From the NCBI RefSeq assembly GCF_000485595.1, contig NW_014578283.1, positions 53,557 through 93,929 on the forward strand: 40,373 nt of DNA. Direction: 5' to 3'. Under the pieces are notes generated by a model. It did no database searches. It had not been told where the DNA came from and saw only the letters and a program-made list of their open reading frames with translations. Origin of the DNA: Priapulus caudatus (lineage: Eukaryota > Priapulida > Priapulimorpha > Priapulimorphida > Priapulidae). Both the position numbers and the translations under genes were made by a program. Positions 20,279 to 30,329 of the stretch are shown piece by piece. The stretch's first letter is position 1, and each line of letters begins with the position of its first letter.

Positions 20279-20336
20279 TTCCGGTAACAACGCTATGAGC
20301 GCCATCTGGTTTGTACCACGTGACTGCCATAACCCC
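20279..20336 (-). repeat. Right terminal inverted repeat of copy A
   Basis: Plus-strand order ccggtaacaacgct ... gcgccatctggtttgtaccacgtga ... cataacccc. Copy B ends with the same roughly 60 bp (33103-33160) and then attgg, so the terminus is defined twice independently. Confidence 0.8.
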
Positions 20337-20640
20337 ATTGCCTATGCTAGCCGCGGGTTGAGGAAGGCTGAGTGTAACCCGGAACAATATAGCTCCAAAC
20401 ATCTAGAATTAATAGCACTTGAGTGGGCGGTATGTGATAAGTTTAGAGAATATCTACAATATGGAACTTTCACGGTCCTAACAGATAACAACCCACTTAC
20501 CTACCTGATGTCAAAGAACATCTTACCTGCTAGAGCAGAGATGGGCTGCTGCCTTGGCAGCATTTGACTTCTCCATCCGATACAGACCAGGGAGAAAGAA
20601 TGCTAATGCTGATGCTCTGTCCCGGCAAGAAACCCGACCC
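20337..20640 (+). pseudogene. Gypsy RNase H, C-terminal part (after copy A)
   Basis: Directly after the insertion: AYASRGLRKAECNPEQYSSK, HLELIALEWAV (catalytic Glu region), VLTDNNPLTYL (catalytic Asp) and, after a one-base shift at about 20550, FDFSIRYRPGRKNANADALS (NADALS, end of RNase H). The methionine-initiated frame beginning at 20295 includes about 40 bp of the transposon and is not the native start. Confidence 0.85.
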
Positions 20641-22244
20641 TGGGATGCCAAGGAAGTACATGCTGTACTCACAGAAACCAACGAGATGACAACTGTTCCT
20701 GTCGAAGTACAGACGGCTCTGGTAGAACAGATGCAGAGTTATCGTGTCCCGGATGTGTGTGAGGTGGAAGTAGCTATTCCGTTACCCTCGATATCACTAG
20801 ACGCTGTTGCTGACATGCAGCATCATGATGCTGTAGTTGGCAAAGTTCTCGAGTACTGGTCCCAAGGCAAGAAGCCGAGTCTACATGTGAGGAAACTGGC
20901 AGCTCCTCAGGTTCAACTGTTATTGCGGAAATGGCCGAGACTAGGTAGGTCTGATGGCATCCTTTACAGGAAAGTGCACGACCCTCTACTCGGAGAGATA
21001 CGACAGATAGTCCTACCACGTAATCTTCAGTCAGATGCCCTCAGCTCGTATGCATGATCAGCATGGACACCAGGGCATAGAAAGGACTGATGCAATGCTT
21101 AGAGCACGGTACTATTGGCCGAGGATGATGACTGATATTAAGGACTGGGTAGACAACTGTGAACGTTGTGTTCTGGCGAGACATCGGAAAACTAGGACTC
21201 CTCTTGGTTCCATCATGGCATCTCGTCCACTGGAAGTCATATGTATAGACTATACACTGTACTCGAGACATCAACTGACGGGAAGCAAAACGTGCTTGTG
21301 CTCACAGATGTATTTACCAAATTGGTAGTTGCAGTACCCACTAAGGATCAGAAAGCTACTACTGTAGCTCGTGTGTTAGTAAGAGTGGTTTCATAAGTAC
21401 GGTTCACCTTTGAGAATCCACTCTGACCAAGGACGAGACTTTGAGGCAAATGTTGTGCGCGAACTGTGTCAGTTATATGGAGTGCAGAGGTCTCATATGA
21501 CAAGATGGGAGATATAATCCAATGGGGAACGGACAATGCGAGCGATTTAATCGCACTATGCATGATCTGTTACGTATGTTACCCCCTCACAAAAATTGTC
21601 GATGGACTGACTATCTCAGTGAACTTGTGTTTGCATACAACACTTCACCATATGGATCGATGGGATATGCACCATTTTACCTGTTATTGGGGAAAGATGC
21701 GCGCACTGTGGCAGATCTCCAGCTTACGCCAACTCTGTCATATACGGATGAAGGGGCTGTTAAAAGTCTATCTGACTGGGTGCAGGTGCACCAACGTAAG
21801 CTACGTGATGTGTATGATCATGTGACTGAGAAACTACACCAATCAGCTGAGGCCCGGAAACGGATATACGACAGGACAGCCAAGGAGGCATCTCTAGCCC
21901 TTGGAGCTCGCGTGTATCTTCAGCAACTTCTGAAAGGACGTACCAAAATCCAGGACTGTTATAGTGAGAAAGTGTACAGGGTCATTGGGCGACGCGGTGA
22001 CAGCGATGTGTATGAAATAGAACCATCAGACGGGTTTGGACCTACCAAGTGGGTCAACCGTTGTCAGCTTAGGCCATGTCCTGTCTGCGCTGATCGGGAA
22101 CAACATATCGGTCTACCAAGATACCAGGAACGACTTTCACCTGTAGGAATTAGGCGAACAAGTCGCCAAAATGCAGGTTCACATCGTAATTTGTATGGAC
22201 TGCCTATGTCGGCTATCCATGAGTCAATGGAGACTACAGTTTAA
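20641..22244 (+). pseudogene. Gypsy integrase, frameshifted
   Basis: Zinc-binding HHCC region: HDQHGHQGIERTDAMLRARY (about 21050-21110), then NCERCVLARH. Catalytic core: LEVICIDYTL (first Asp), [13 protein letters not shown] (second Asp, about 21420, in another frame) and NGQCERFNRTMHDLL (catalytic Glu, 21526 on). The 21522-22244 frame (240 aa) is intact from there and ends with KVYRVIGRRGDSDVYEIEPS and WVNRCQLRPC, the usual Gypsy C-terminus. Frame changes lie near 21045, 21290 and 21400-21510. Unlike the minus-strand Gypsy, the triad residues survive. Confidence 0.85.
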
Positions 22245-22535
22245 TCTGGACTTCATGTGTTATCGTTTTATTATTGTGCTATTTTATATAGGAGATGAAA
22301 TTACTATATCTCTTGGGAAAACCGAACAGTTATGTAGACATTATTCTGGACATTCATTCATAGCATATTTTATGTTCACCTCTTGTTGAGCGTAACCGTT
22401 CATGTTATGTAATCGACCATTTGCGTTTGTTAGGGCATACGTTAGTATGTTAACTTTTAAGGGTTAAGACCCCCTGTACCTTATAGCGTTAGTTGATGTT
22501 CGAAGTTGGTTTTAGGTTATCGTTGAAATAAAGGG

Positions 22536-22803
22536 ATCGAGGGTGGATGTGGCAGCACTGTGCCAAAATTCACGAGTGTTTAGATACATATTATCGGTAT
22601 GGATGGCAGCACCTCTCAGTGTTTTAGTTTTGCACTCGTTCCTAATAGTCTGAAAAACGAGGCAGCGTGGTTGTGGGAATGGCACCAGCTTTTTAATTCT
22701 TGTCCGAGGGTAAATATTCATTTAATTTCACCCATTTAAGCTCTGTTAAACATTGTCAAAGATTGTGGAAACAGTGTAGTAAATTCTTGAGATTCTCTAG
22801 ACA
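22536..22803 (+). repeat. Possible LTR of the plus-strand Gypsy
   Basis: A purine-rich stretch (aaataaagggatcgagggtgg) precedes tgtggcagcactgtg; about 265 bp later ...tctagaca is followed by attggcagcccggat, which starts with a TGGCAGCCC block resembling a primer-binding site. With only one copy in the window the LTR cannot be confirmed by comparison. Confidence 0.3.
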
Positions 22804-23126
22804 ATTGGCAGCCCGGATATCCGCGCGAAGCGCGAAAAACGCAGCGTAGCGGCACACTTACACAACTTCGCTGCACCCTTTCCAACACCTTACCCGGGTC
22901 CCTTTGGGTATACGCCGAAGCCATATAATCGCTGAATTGAGCAGTTCTGCCCATTGCACGAGGGGTTTGACTACCCAGGTAGCTAGACATTTGCTAGAAA
23001 TGCTCCAAATTCTTTGTTCGCTACTAGGTGTGCTTTCTTTGCTGTAAAAAAGAGATTTCAAGTTTCTTCTTTGTTTGTTTTTGTTGATCAGTCTAGTACA
23101 TATGGCGTGCGATAGACGGCGCAACG
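22804..23126. other. No gene seen
   Basis: GC-rich start (gcgcgaagcgcgaaaaacgc) then mixed sequence. Open frames are short and unrecognised. Confidence 0.4.
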
Positions 23127-23331
23127 AGGCTATATGCATAGTAGACTGGTACCCATTCGCCACCTTCACTCTGGCATATATCCTTCGCTACACTCACGTA
23201 GTATAGCGTGTCCAACTGTCGACCGGGTACCAGTCTATATGTACACATAGCCTCGTATCCTCGTATCCTCGACAGTTGCACACGCTTTTTCAGTGTAGCG
23301 AAGGATACTTGCCCGAGTCAAGGTGGCATGG
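23127..23331. repeat. Nested inverted repeats (foldback)
   Basis: Arms of about 64 bp at 23157-23220 and 23268-23331 (gccacctt.actc.ggca ... ccttcgctacac ... gcgtgt.caactgtcga). A second, overlapping inverted pair, cgaggctat..(c)ata..agactggtaccc at 23127-23156 and its complement at 23224-23256, makes the whole block able to fold in two alternative ways. Confidence 0.75.
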
Positions 23332-23440
23332 CAAGACGCTGTTTACTCGACTACACAACAAATTGTGTTTACACATGTCTTCACTCAGGGTGATACAATT
23401 GTATCCACACCTACGAATACTTCTATTATTACAAGTACAT

Positions 23441-23690
23441 GTTACAATAATTACTAGTAAGTACTACTACTAGTACTACTAAGTACTAGCACTAGTAGTA
23501 CTAGTACTAGTTACTACCATGAGCTAATAATGACACTGTGTTACTAGTAAGTTACTAATAATGACGACTCCTGTTACTACTACTAGTACTACTACTAGTA
23601 CTACTACTACTAGTTACTACTATAGTACTAGAGCTACTACTACTAGTACTAATACTATATAGTATAGTACTACTACTACTACTAGCTCCA
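23441..23690. repeat. (ACT/AGT)n trinucleotide tract
   Basis: Irregular tactactactagtactact-type sequence rich in CTAG and AGTACT palindromes. No gene. 23691-24045 beyond it shows nothing I can identify. Confidence 0.85.
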
Positions 23691-24045
23691 AGAAACGCTC
23701 TTTGATAGGGTTAGAATACCCCTATACTAGACACAGGCACTTGAAGCGTTTCAATAAAATATAATTCTAACGAAATCTATTTACTACCAAATTCTTCATG
23801 CTTCTATAGGCCTACTCTCTTTCACCTATTATTGCCGCTAGTTTCCTGTAAATTTCGTCGAAATCCTACGTCCAACATACGCTGCCGGCTGCCATTGCTC
23901 TCGCGGCGCAACTGTTGCATGCTTACAGTAATATATATAGCAGGTAGGAAAGCGTGCTGCCAAAATTCGCTCGACGCTCGCTTGATTTGACACTTTCACA
24001 GCACGAATACACATCCAACAGCTTCCATCTTTGTTTCTCCTTCAA

Positions 24046-24529
24046 GAACAGTGTTCACTTGTTATAAAAACATGTCTCTGTTCGTAACCGATCTGTGTCA
24101 CGCGAAATCACAGAAAGACTGACGAAATTCTCGCGTTAGCGAACCTTGACCAGTAATGGAAATGGCTGTCAGAATCAGGAAACACCTACCGGCGCTCGTC
24201 GTGACCTCATTCTTGCGCCGCAACGCTGCAACGTTTTTGCAACGTTCCAATGGCGAGGCTCGTACTGGAGTTGGAAAGCAGTGCGCCGCCTGCGCGCCAC
24301 CTATAGCCCATAGACTGGCACTCACGCCCACCTCTCGGCTTAGCTTAGTCACTCGATGGGTAATCGAGGTGGGAGCGAGTCCCAGTCTATATAGCCTTTG
24401 TCCTTGCAGCCATTTCCATTACTGGGCAAGGTTCGCGAACGCGAGAATTTCGTCAGACTTTCTGTGATTTCGTGTGACACAGCTCGGTTACAAACAGAGA
24501 CATGATTTTATAACAAGTAAACACTGTTC
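24046..24529. mobile_element. MITE or foldback element with 123-bp inverted arms
   Basis: Left arm 24046-24168 and right arm 24407-24529 match base for base except about 10 positions (gaacagtgtt.acttgttat ... cagtaatggaaatggctg). The 240-bp centre holds a second inverted pair (24303-24335 and 24365-24397, atagactgg.actc.c.cccacctc). No coding capacity. No clear target duplication seen. Confidence 0.8.
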
Positions 24530-24580
24530 ATGTCCCAAATGTCTGCCCTGTGTCCCCCACTAAAATTGCGGACTGTTCGC

Positions 24581-24638
24581 TGGTAGCTATGAATCCGTGC
24601 GCCGGCCTATGCATTCGGCGCACTGATCCATAGCTGCC
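24581..24638. repeat. Hairpin of 20-bp arms
   Basis: tggtagctatgaatccgtgc and, after an 11-base loop, gcactgatccatagctgcca: a near-perfect inverted repeat with cggcgcac/gtgcgccg at the neck. Not associated with any gene I can see. Confidence 0.6.
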
Positions 24639-25434
24639 AGTGCTGCATACTGTCGTAGGACGTTCCCGCGGTCGCGTGCGCCTTGCCGCGGAACTGCGCG
24701 CAAGATCTGCGCTTAGCGCTTCGGATCAACACCTCCTTTCGGCAATGCTTCTCTAGTATCCCGTCTCATCTGGATGACTTTGAACTGTGGTTAAACAGTA
24801 CAGATTTAATTGTCATTGAGTAATTTTGTCCCAAACTTGTCGACCTTTATTCTTTGTACATGAGATATAAGTATACCTTGATGGCAGATTCTCATCTATG
24901 TTGGACAGTTTATTTGGTCATTGATTTTAATATCAGCGCCAGTGTGTAACTTTTAATGAAACGGGAATTCTGTGGATCATCAGCAGCCTTAAGCTGTGGG
25001 GTTTTGCTCTTTATCGGTATAATTATCTGTCCAAGAAAACTTGGAAAGTCAGCCACGAGATTGATGTTAAATTCCCCGATTGCCAATAGGTGGCGGGGCA
25101 ATCATTTGAAGTTTTGCTAAGTGTAAACAAACTATACTTACTGATGAAGTATTGTCAGTAATTTTGCTGCAATTTATCTCTACTTGCTAAATTCTAGCTG
25201 TGTATGTTACCGAGCTTTTAATAGCAACAAGACTATCTGCTATATGATGTCTAACCAGAATTTATTATAAATTTCCCAAATATTATTACAATCGTATATT
25301 GCCATGTCTTAGTGCTGCTGCCAGGGTCTATGTCTCTCTGGGGCTCATAGGGTCTATGTCCCCCAGGGTACTGCCGGAACGCACCCTGGGTACGGTCCGG
25401 TATACCGGAACGTACCCTGGTCACTATTTGATAT
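24639..25434. other. No gene seen; short palindromes near the end
   Basis: No recognisable coding sequence. Near 25362-25420 an 8-bp inverted pair (ccagggta / taccctgg) encloses the perfect palindrome tccggtataccgga, right before the telomere-like tract. Confidence 0.5.
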
Positions 25435-25509
25435 GGTTAGGGTTAGGATTAGGGTTAGGATTAGGGTTAGGGTTAGGGTTAGGATTAGGGTTAGGGTTCG
25501 GGTTAGGGA
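25435..25509 (+). repeat. Interstitial telomere-like repeat (TTAGGG)n
   Basis: About 75 bp of ggttagggttaggattaggg-type sequence, mostly TTAGGG with TTAGGA and TTCGGG variants. It lies about 50 bp left of the truncated start of copy B. Confidence 0.9.
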
Positions 25510-25660
25510 GTAGGCGTAGGCGACTCCCTAGACTCGTTAGTGGAGTAGACGAGGTACGGTTTGATACTTTTTATTCGTAATTTCTATTTTAGCTAAATAT
25601 AGAGCACTTAATTAAAGCTTATATTAGCAAAATATTGAGTTATTATTGTTTATTTTTCAG

Positions 25661-25786
25661 GCCAGCTGTGGTACAGATAAGAAAATGCCAGTCGTACAGC
25701 TTTACCAGCCAGCCAATCCACATGCTCTGAATTTCATGCATGACTATGTTATGCGTTCAGGTGAAGCTTTTCTACGTAAATCTAAG
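25661..25786 (+). CDS. Exon upstream of the YqaJ exon (copy B)
   Basis: Preceded by tatttttcag and followed by gtacat; 126 bp, 42 codons with no stop, phase 0 at both edges. Encodes MPVVQLYQPANPHALNFMHD then YVMRSGEAFLRKSK. The intron to the next exon is 254 bp (25787-26040) with GT and AG ends. I do not recognise a domain in this piece. It should be an internal exon between SAP and nuclease, judged from copy A. Confidence 0.65.
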
Positions 25787-26040
25787 GTACATTGTAACCC
25801 TGCTTAACATACATGTTAGCTTGCAAATTTAACTTCAACCTACCAATGCTTTTACAACATACTTGGGTGTGACAATTATTTGGCCATAAAATAAAATATC
25901 AAGGTCGATTTTAGGTCAAGGTAAATTTTTGGACAATTACATCCCTCGTTCAAATCTGGGTCGCTCCATAACCTGATCACTCTTCTCACAACACATGCAG
26001 CATTAATGTTCACTGGAAAAACTATCATTTTGCTTTTCAG

Positions 26041-26718
26041 CTGAAAGAAATCTCTGATGACGAGATTAATAAGATCGAAGAAAACACACGGGACCAGTCA
26101 GCCAGCAAGCTGTGGAAGGCGGAGCGCAGCAAGCGCATTACCGCGTCGAGGTTCGGATCTATAAACAAAGCAACAGCGCGCCAAAATTCAAAACTATTAG
26201 CTGCCAGCATCATCGGGCAAAGATCACTGACTACGCGATACACTAGCCATGGGATCAAATATGAATCTGTAGCGGTTAAGAATTTCGAGAAAGCATCGGG
26301 ATTGCTGGTGAAGAGATGTGGATTATTTGTTGACAAGGAGTACCCTTTCTTGGCAGCTACTCCAGATGGTGTAGTAGACGATCAAATCATACTCGAAGTA
26401 AAGTGTCCATTCGTGGCCAAGAACTATATGATCAACGAAACCACAGTGCCTTATCTAAAACGCGAATGTAATGGCAAATTAACATTAAGTACATCACATG
26501 ATTACTATGCTCAAGTGCAAGGCCAGTTAAGATGCTCAAAGAGAGAACAATGTTATTTTTGTGTTTTTACACTGAAAGATTTCAAAATATTTACAATTAA
26601 GCGCAATGAAAAGTTTATTGATGACATGCTGCAGAAACTAAAATTGTTTTATAATAATACATTCGAACCAGTGAACTTGAGTGCCACAAATGGACACTTT
26701 ACTTCGAGTATGCTTTGA
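26041..26718 (+). CDS. YqaJ/lambda-exonuclease-type nuclease, last exon (copy B)
   Basis: Begins after the acceptor ttgcttttcag, phase 0, and runs 225 codons to TGA. Motifs in order: WKAERSKRITASRFGSI (about residues 24-40), GIKYESVAVKNFEKASG (about 70-86), ATPDGVVDDQIILEVKCPF (about 102-120) and YYAQVQGQLRCSKREQCYF (about 150-168). PDG, E-x-K in LEVKCP and the QVQGQL helix are the metal-binding and catalytic pattern of the YqaJ/lambda-exonuclease branch of PD-(D/E)XK nucleases. These digest DNA 5'-3' and, in phages, partner with strand-annealing proteins. Full domain length and an uninterrupted frame suggest it was functional recently. Without its left exons this copy cannot make the whole protein unless spliced from elsewhere. 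Confidence 0.8.
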   Translation: MKEISDDEINKIEENTRDQSASKLWKAERSKRITASRFGSINKATARQNSKLLAASIIGQRSLTTRYTSHGIKYESVAVKNFEKASGLLVKRCGLFVDKEYPFLAATPDGVVDDQIILEVKCPFVAKNYMINETTVPYLKRECNGKLTLSTSHDYYAQVQGQLRCSKREQCYFCVFTLKDFKIFTIKRNEKFIDDMLQKLKLFYNNTFEPVNLSATNGHFTSSML

Positions 26719-26814
26719 TCGTCTACTACAGCTGTGCTCACATTGTATTTGTATTCTTTGTATTGATTGTAACTGTCATTCTGAGAGGCATTATTGCAGT
26801 TTTTATAGATTTCC

Positions 26815-27050
26815 GTTATCAGTATTGAAGCCGCGTATCTATAAACGTACATTGTAGTATTGATGACAACGTTATCAGTATTGAAGCCGCGTATCTATAA
26901 ACGTACATTGTAGTATTGATGACAACGTTATTAGTATTAAAGCAGCGTATCTATAAACGTACATTGTAGTATTGATGACAACGTTATCAGTATTGAAGCA
27001 GCGTATCTATAAACGTACATTGTAGTATTGATGACAACGTTATCAGTATT
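26815..27050 (+). repeat. 56-bp tandem array, copy B
   Basis: Four exact-length units at 26815-26870, 26871-26926, 26927-26982 and 26983-27038, then a partial. Units 1 and 2 are almost identical; units 3 and 4 share aagcagcg in place of aagccgcg. Confidence 0.95.
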
Positions 27051-27424
27051 ATATATTATATACATCAATTATATTATAATTTATTAACATTTTATATAGT
27101 AGCGCAGTAGCCGCTAAATAAGTAAGATTCAAGGCAAGGCCTCATCTAAAATAAGTAAGATTCAGAGCAGAGTTTACTGACATACCTCATGCAGTAGTGG
27201 AATGAACTAACTGCCTTGACCACGTTATGGTCACCTACTTCCCGTACTGATATAAGCCACCGATTCAAACCTGCACGCACGCTGCTTCCTGCTACTACTA
27301 CACATCGTCAAGTCAGTGAGATATGCTTGCTTATACTCTGTGCGTTATTTAGTTAAGTTTCGTAAACTTGTTGACGGTTCACAGCATTGAGTGTCACTAT
27401 TGCACACGCATAGTGCTATATGTG
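27051..27424. other. Non-coding part of copy B before the hAT insertion
   Basis: Aligned with copy A 18417-18760. The last about 20 bp before the hAT end (tgcacacgcatagtgctat) have no counterpart in copy A. Confidence 0.55.
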
Positions 27425-30281
27425 CAGTGCTAGAGAAACTCGTAAAAATTCAGGTAGCCCGGATATGAAAAGTCGGGCCAGTGAAAGTTTTAATTAACTG
27501 GCCCGAAACAAAGTTAGGTAGCCCGACAAAATTACCTGCACCATGCGCAAGGAAAAACTGTGGTAGAGACCGTAGAGTGTTTGTAGGGAAATATGTTATA
27601 ATGGTGCTTAGAACTTAGAAGTAATTTGTTTTGGTAGCAATTGAGACAATTGATAAAAACAACCTATAGAATTATTTGTGATGAAAAAGTACACTTTTTA
27701 TTAACGAAGTTGTATGAAATATAAACATATAAAAAAGGAATTTTTTAACAAGATACAAACATGAAACAAAACAATTAAATAAGGAAAAGCATTCATCGCT
27801 GCATTAATTGCTAGGTGAAAAATCTACACATTTTACACATCTAACAGCAGTACTCCAGGATCAACTCGTCAACTGTTCTTTCGTCCAATTCTGAGTCTGC
27901 GCCAGAATCCTTGTCACTAGGAGACAAGCTAGTGTCACTGTCCACACTGCCTACAAGTTCTTGAAATTGAGCACCACTGCTTGTGCTGGGCTGAACATCA
28001 GGATCTTGGTCGTGTTGTGCCTGCAAGCCCATGCCCATAGTGGCACTGGCTGTAGCAGCTGCCTTGTTCTGCATTTTTTTCTTGCTCTCTTTTTGCCCTT
28101 CCCAAAACAAAGGCCTTCGTACACCCCCCTGATTCCAAAGATGTATTGCTGGCAAGGGATCAAACGTTTCGATGGGAGGTGAGTGAAGTTGAATCATTAG
28201 TAGGTTAGAGAGTGATAATTCCCCAAGACTTGACCTTATGTCCGTCTTCACTGCCTTAACCATTCGAAAGCCTCGCTCACATTCTGCACTGGCACCTGGC
28301 AGGGATAAAATTAAATCTATCAAAACCAATATTTGTTGGTACTGATCGGGATAGAGCCGATTAACGCGCTCCCAGGTGAGGGACTTCATGTTAGCTGCCT
28401 GGCTGCTATAAATCGCAGCTTTTAGAGCGCACCATTCTATTGCTGCCTCAGCAGCATCTACCCCAGCCGTCTCAAGGACTGACTGGTAGTGGCAGGTAAG
28501 CACTTTGATGCAGTCTTCACCAAAGCCTTGAATTTCTACTAGGTCTTCGGGTAGTGGCCAAACCTTAAAATTAGCCACTTTCATGGCTTCAATAATGCCT
28601 GGCATTTCAAACCTGTCATCAAGACTTGTTGTCAGCCTGATAATTAATTGCTGTTTGCTAGCATGGAACTGTGCTCCTACAACCTGTACTGCACCGTCAC
28701 AAAAAATCGACTTGGCCTTGGTTAGATATGGGCCATCATGTTCTTCAAAGTGCTGTATCAGAGCTTTCGCCTCTGCTACTGACCCATGTATGACGGCAGC
28801 AGATGCATTTCTTTCCTGAAAAACAAGTGACAGTCTGCTTAGGACTGTCAACACGTCTGCCAGGTTGTGGAGGTAAAGCACTGTATCTAAATGTGTCATG
28901 AGCTGCAAGAGGCCTGCTGCTTTGCCACTTGTTGAACATGAAACACGCTCGATTGGAGTCATTGGACGGACCACCTGCTCCAAGTGTACCTTTATTGCAT
29001 CATAACCAGCAAAAAAGTTTTTTAGTGCCCGGAGGAGGTGAGCTACCCATCTTGTTCCACCCACACGAGTTGGCATAAAAGGTTTTTGGCCCAGGCTAGA
29101 AAATGCTGCTTTTAAATTTGATCGGTTCAGGGCACTGTTGTGATACAGGTAATAGAGCCCCTGCAGCAAAGTGATGGCTTTCTTGTCTAAAGGTACTACT
29201 TTAATGGCATCTTTATACGCTAACTCTAGCTTGTGAGCATAGCAGTGGATTGCTATTGAACAAGGCTGCTCCTGTCGCAGCAGTGCGGCCACACCATTAT
29301 TGATACCGAGCATCACTGCAGCGCCATCACTGCCCATGCCAACAATCTTCTTTCTTACATCTTCCCATTCCAAACTAGTGGCTTCAACTGACCTTTTCAT
29401 GGCCCTAAATATAGTCAGAGCATCACCTTTTGGGACAATGGCACACTTGAGGAAGTGCACTGTTATTGTGCCCTTTATGCACATTCGAATGTAAAAAATT
29501 TCATTCTCCTGCACGCTTACATCAGTGGTGCCATCTGAGAGAATGGAGACAAAATTTGTCTCCAGAAGTTTATCCTTTAGGTGCTCCATTTCTACTGATG
29601 CAATGGCATCTATGAACTGGTGAGCGGCCTTATCATTTAGATAAGTACTGCCAACATCCAAGCCCTTCGCTTGATCTAATTTTGCCATCCATACAAAATC
29701 AGTGTATGGCCTCCCAGCCAGAGCCAGTGCATGAGCATTATGAAATAACTTTTCCAGTCTTGACATGGTGGCCTCGTTCATGTTCTGTATCATGAGCTCT
29801 GCTTCTGTCTTGCCTGGTGGAGCTTGCCGATTAGCAATAATCTTGGCTGCACGGCTGTGTATTTCACTAGCTTCGTGGATTTTCACCGATTCAAGTTTGC
29901 TGATTTGCAGCCCTTAATGAAAGTGTGTCATTGCTTGAAAAGCAGATGTGCACCAGGTACAATTCATCACAGGCTCTTGGTGATCTATCTTAAGCCATGT
30001 CCTGCCTTTTTTCCATGCCTCCTGCATTGTTCTTGGCTTCCTTGTTGTTCATACCTATATTATTAATACATATTATAATATATAAAGCTAGCAGCAATAA
30101 TAATATACTAAACCGTGGTAAAACATAATGTTTGTCAGAAAAAATGATTGCTGGGACTTGTCTAATCTCCTTATTATCCCTATTTAGAAGTGTTGGTGCA
30201 ATTTAATTACTGTAAAGTGTAAAATAATTTAGCGCTGAATATATACTATAACCCATATTTTCAGTAATATAAATTTAGATA

Positions 30282-30329
<48 letters not shown>

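Larger units (their letters stand above)
15577..20336 (+). mobile_element. SAP-YqaJ element, copy A (4760 bp, both ends present)
   Basis: Left end GGGGTTATGACA (15577-15588); right end TGCCATAACCCC (20325-20336), an inverted match. Both flanks carry AT (15575-15576, 20337-20338), and removal with one AT puts the Gypsy RNase H back in a single frame with IAYASRG, so the insertion is real and the target duplication is probably 2 bp. Contents: SAP exon, CTTGAAAAGTC repeats, decayed YqaJ exons, 56-bp tandem array, palindromic satellite and a conserved non-coding right third. Compared with copy B, copy A has many single-base indels. Superfamily unknown to me. Confidence 0.8.
13560..22244 (+). mobile_element. 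Gypsy-type retrotransposon pol, split by copy A of the SAP-YqaJ element
   Basis: The plus strand has protease, RT, RNase H and integrase in Ty3/Gypsy order. The pol region is cut inside RNase H at 15576 and resumes at 20337. Gag and 5' LTR were not found; a possible 3' LTR is listed at 22536. Single-base frameshifts occur roughly every 300-700 bp. Confidence 0.85.

Noticed and set aside
27951-28939. Several short frames on both strands within the hAT gene
   Set aside because: Shadows of the 681-codon transposase frame.
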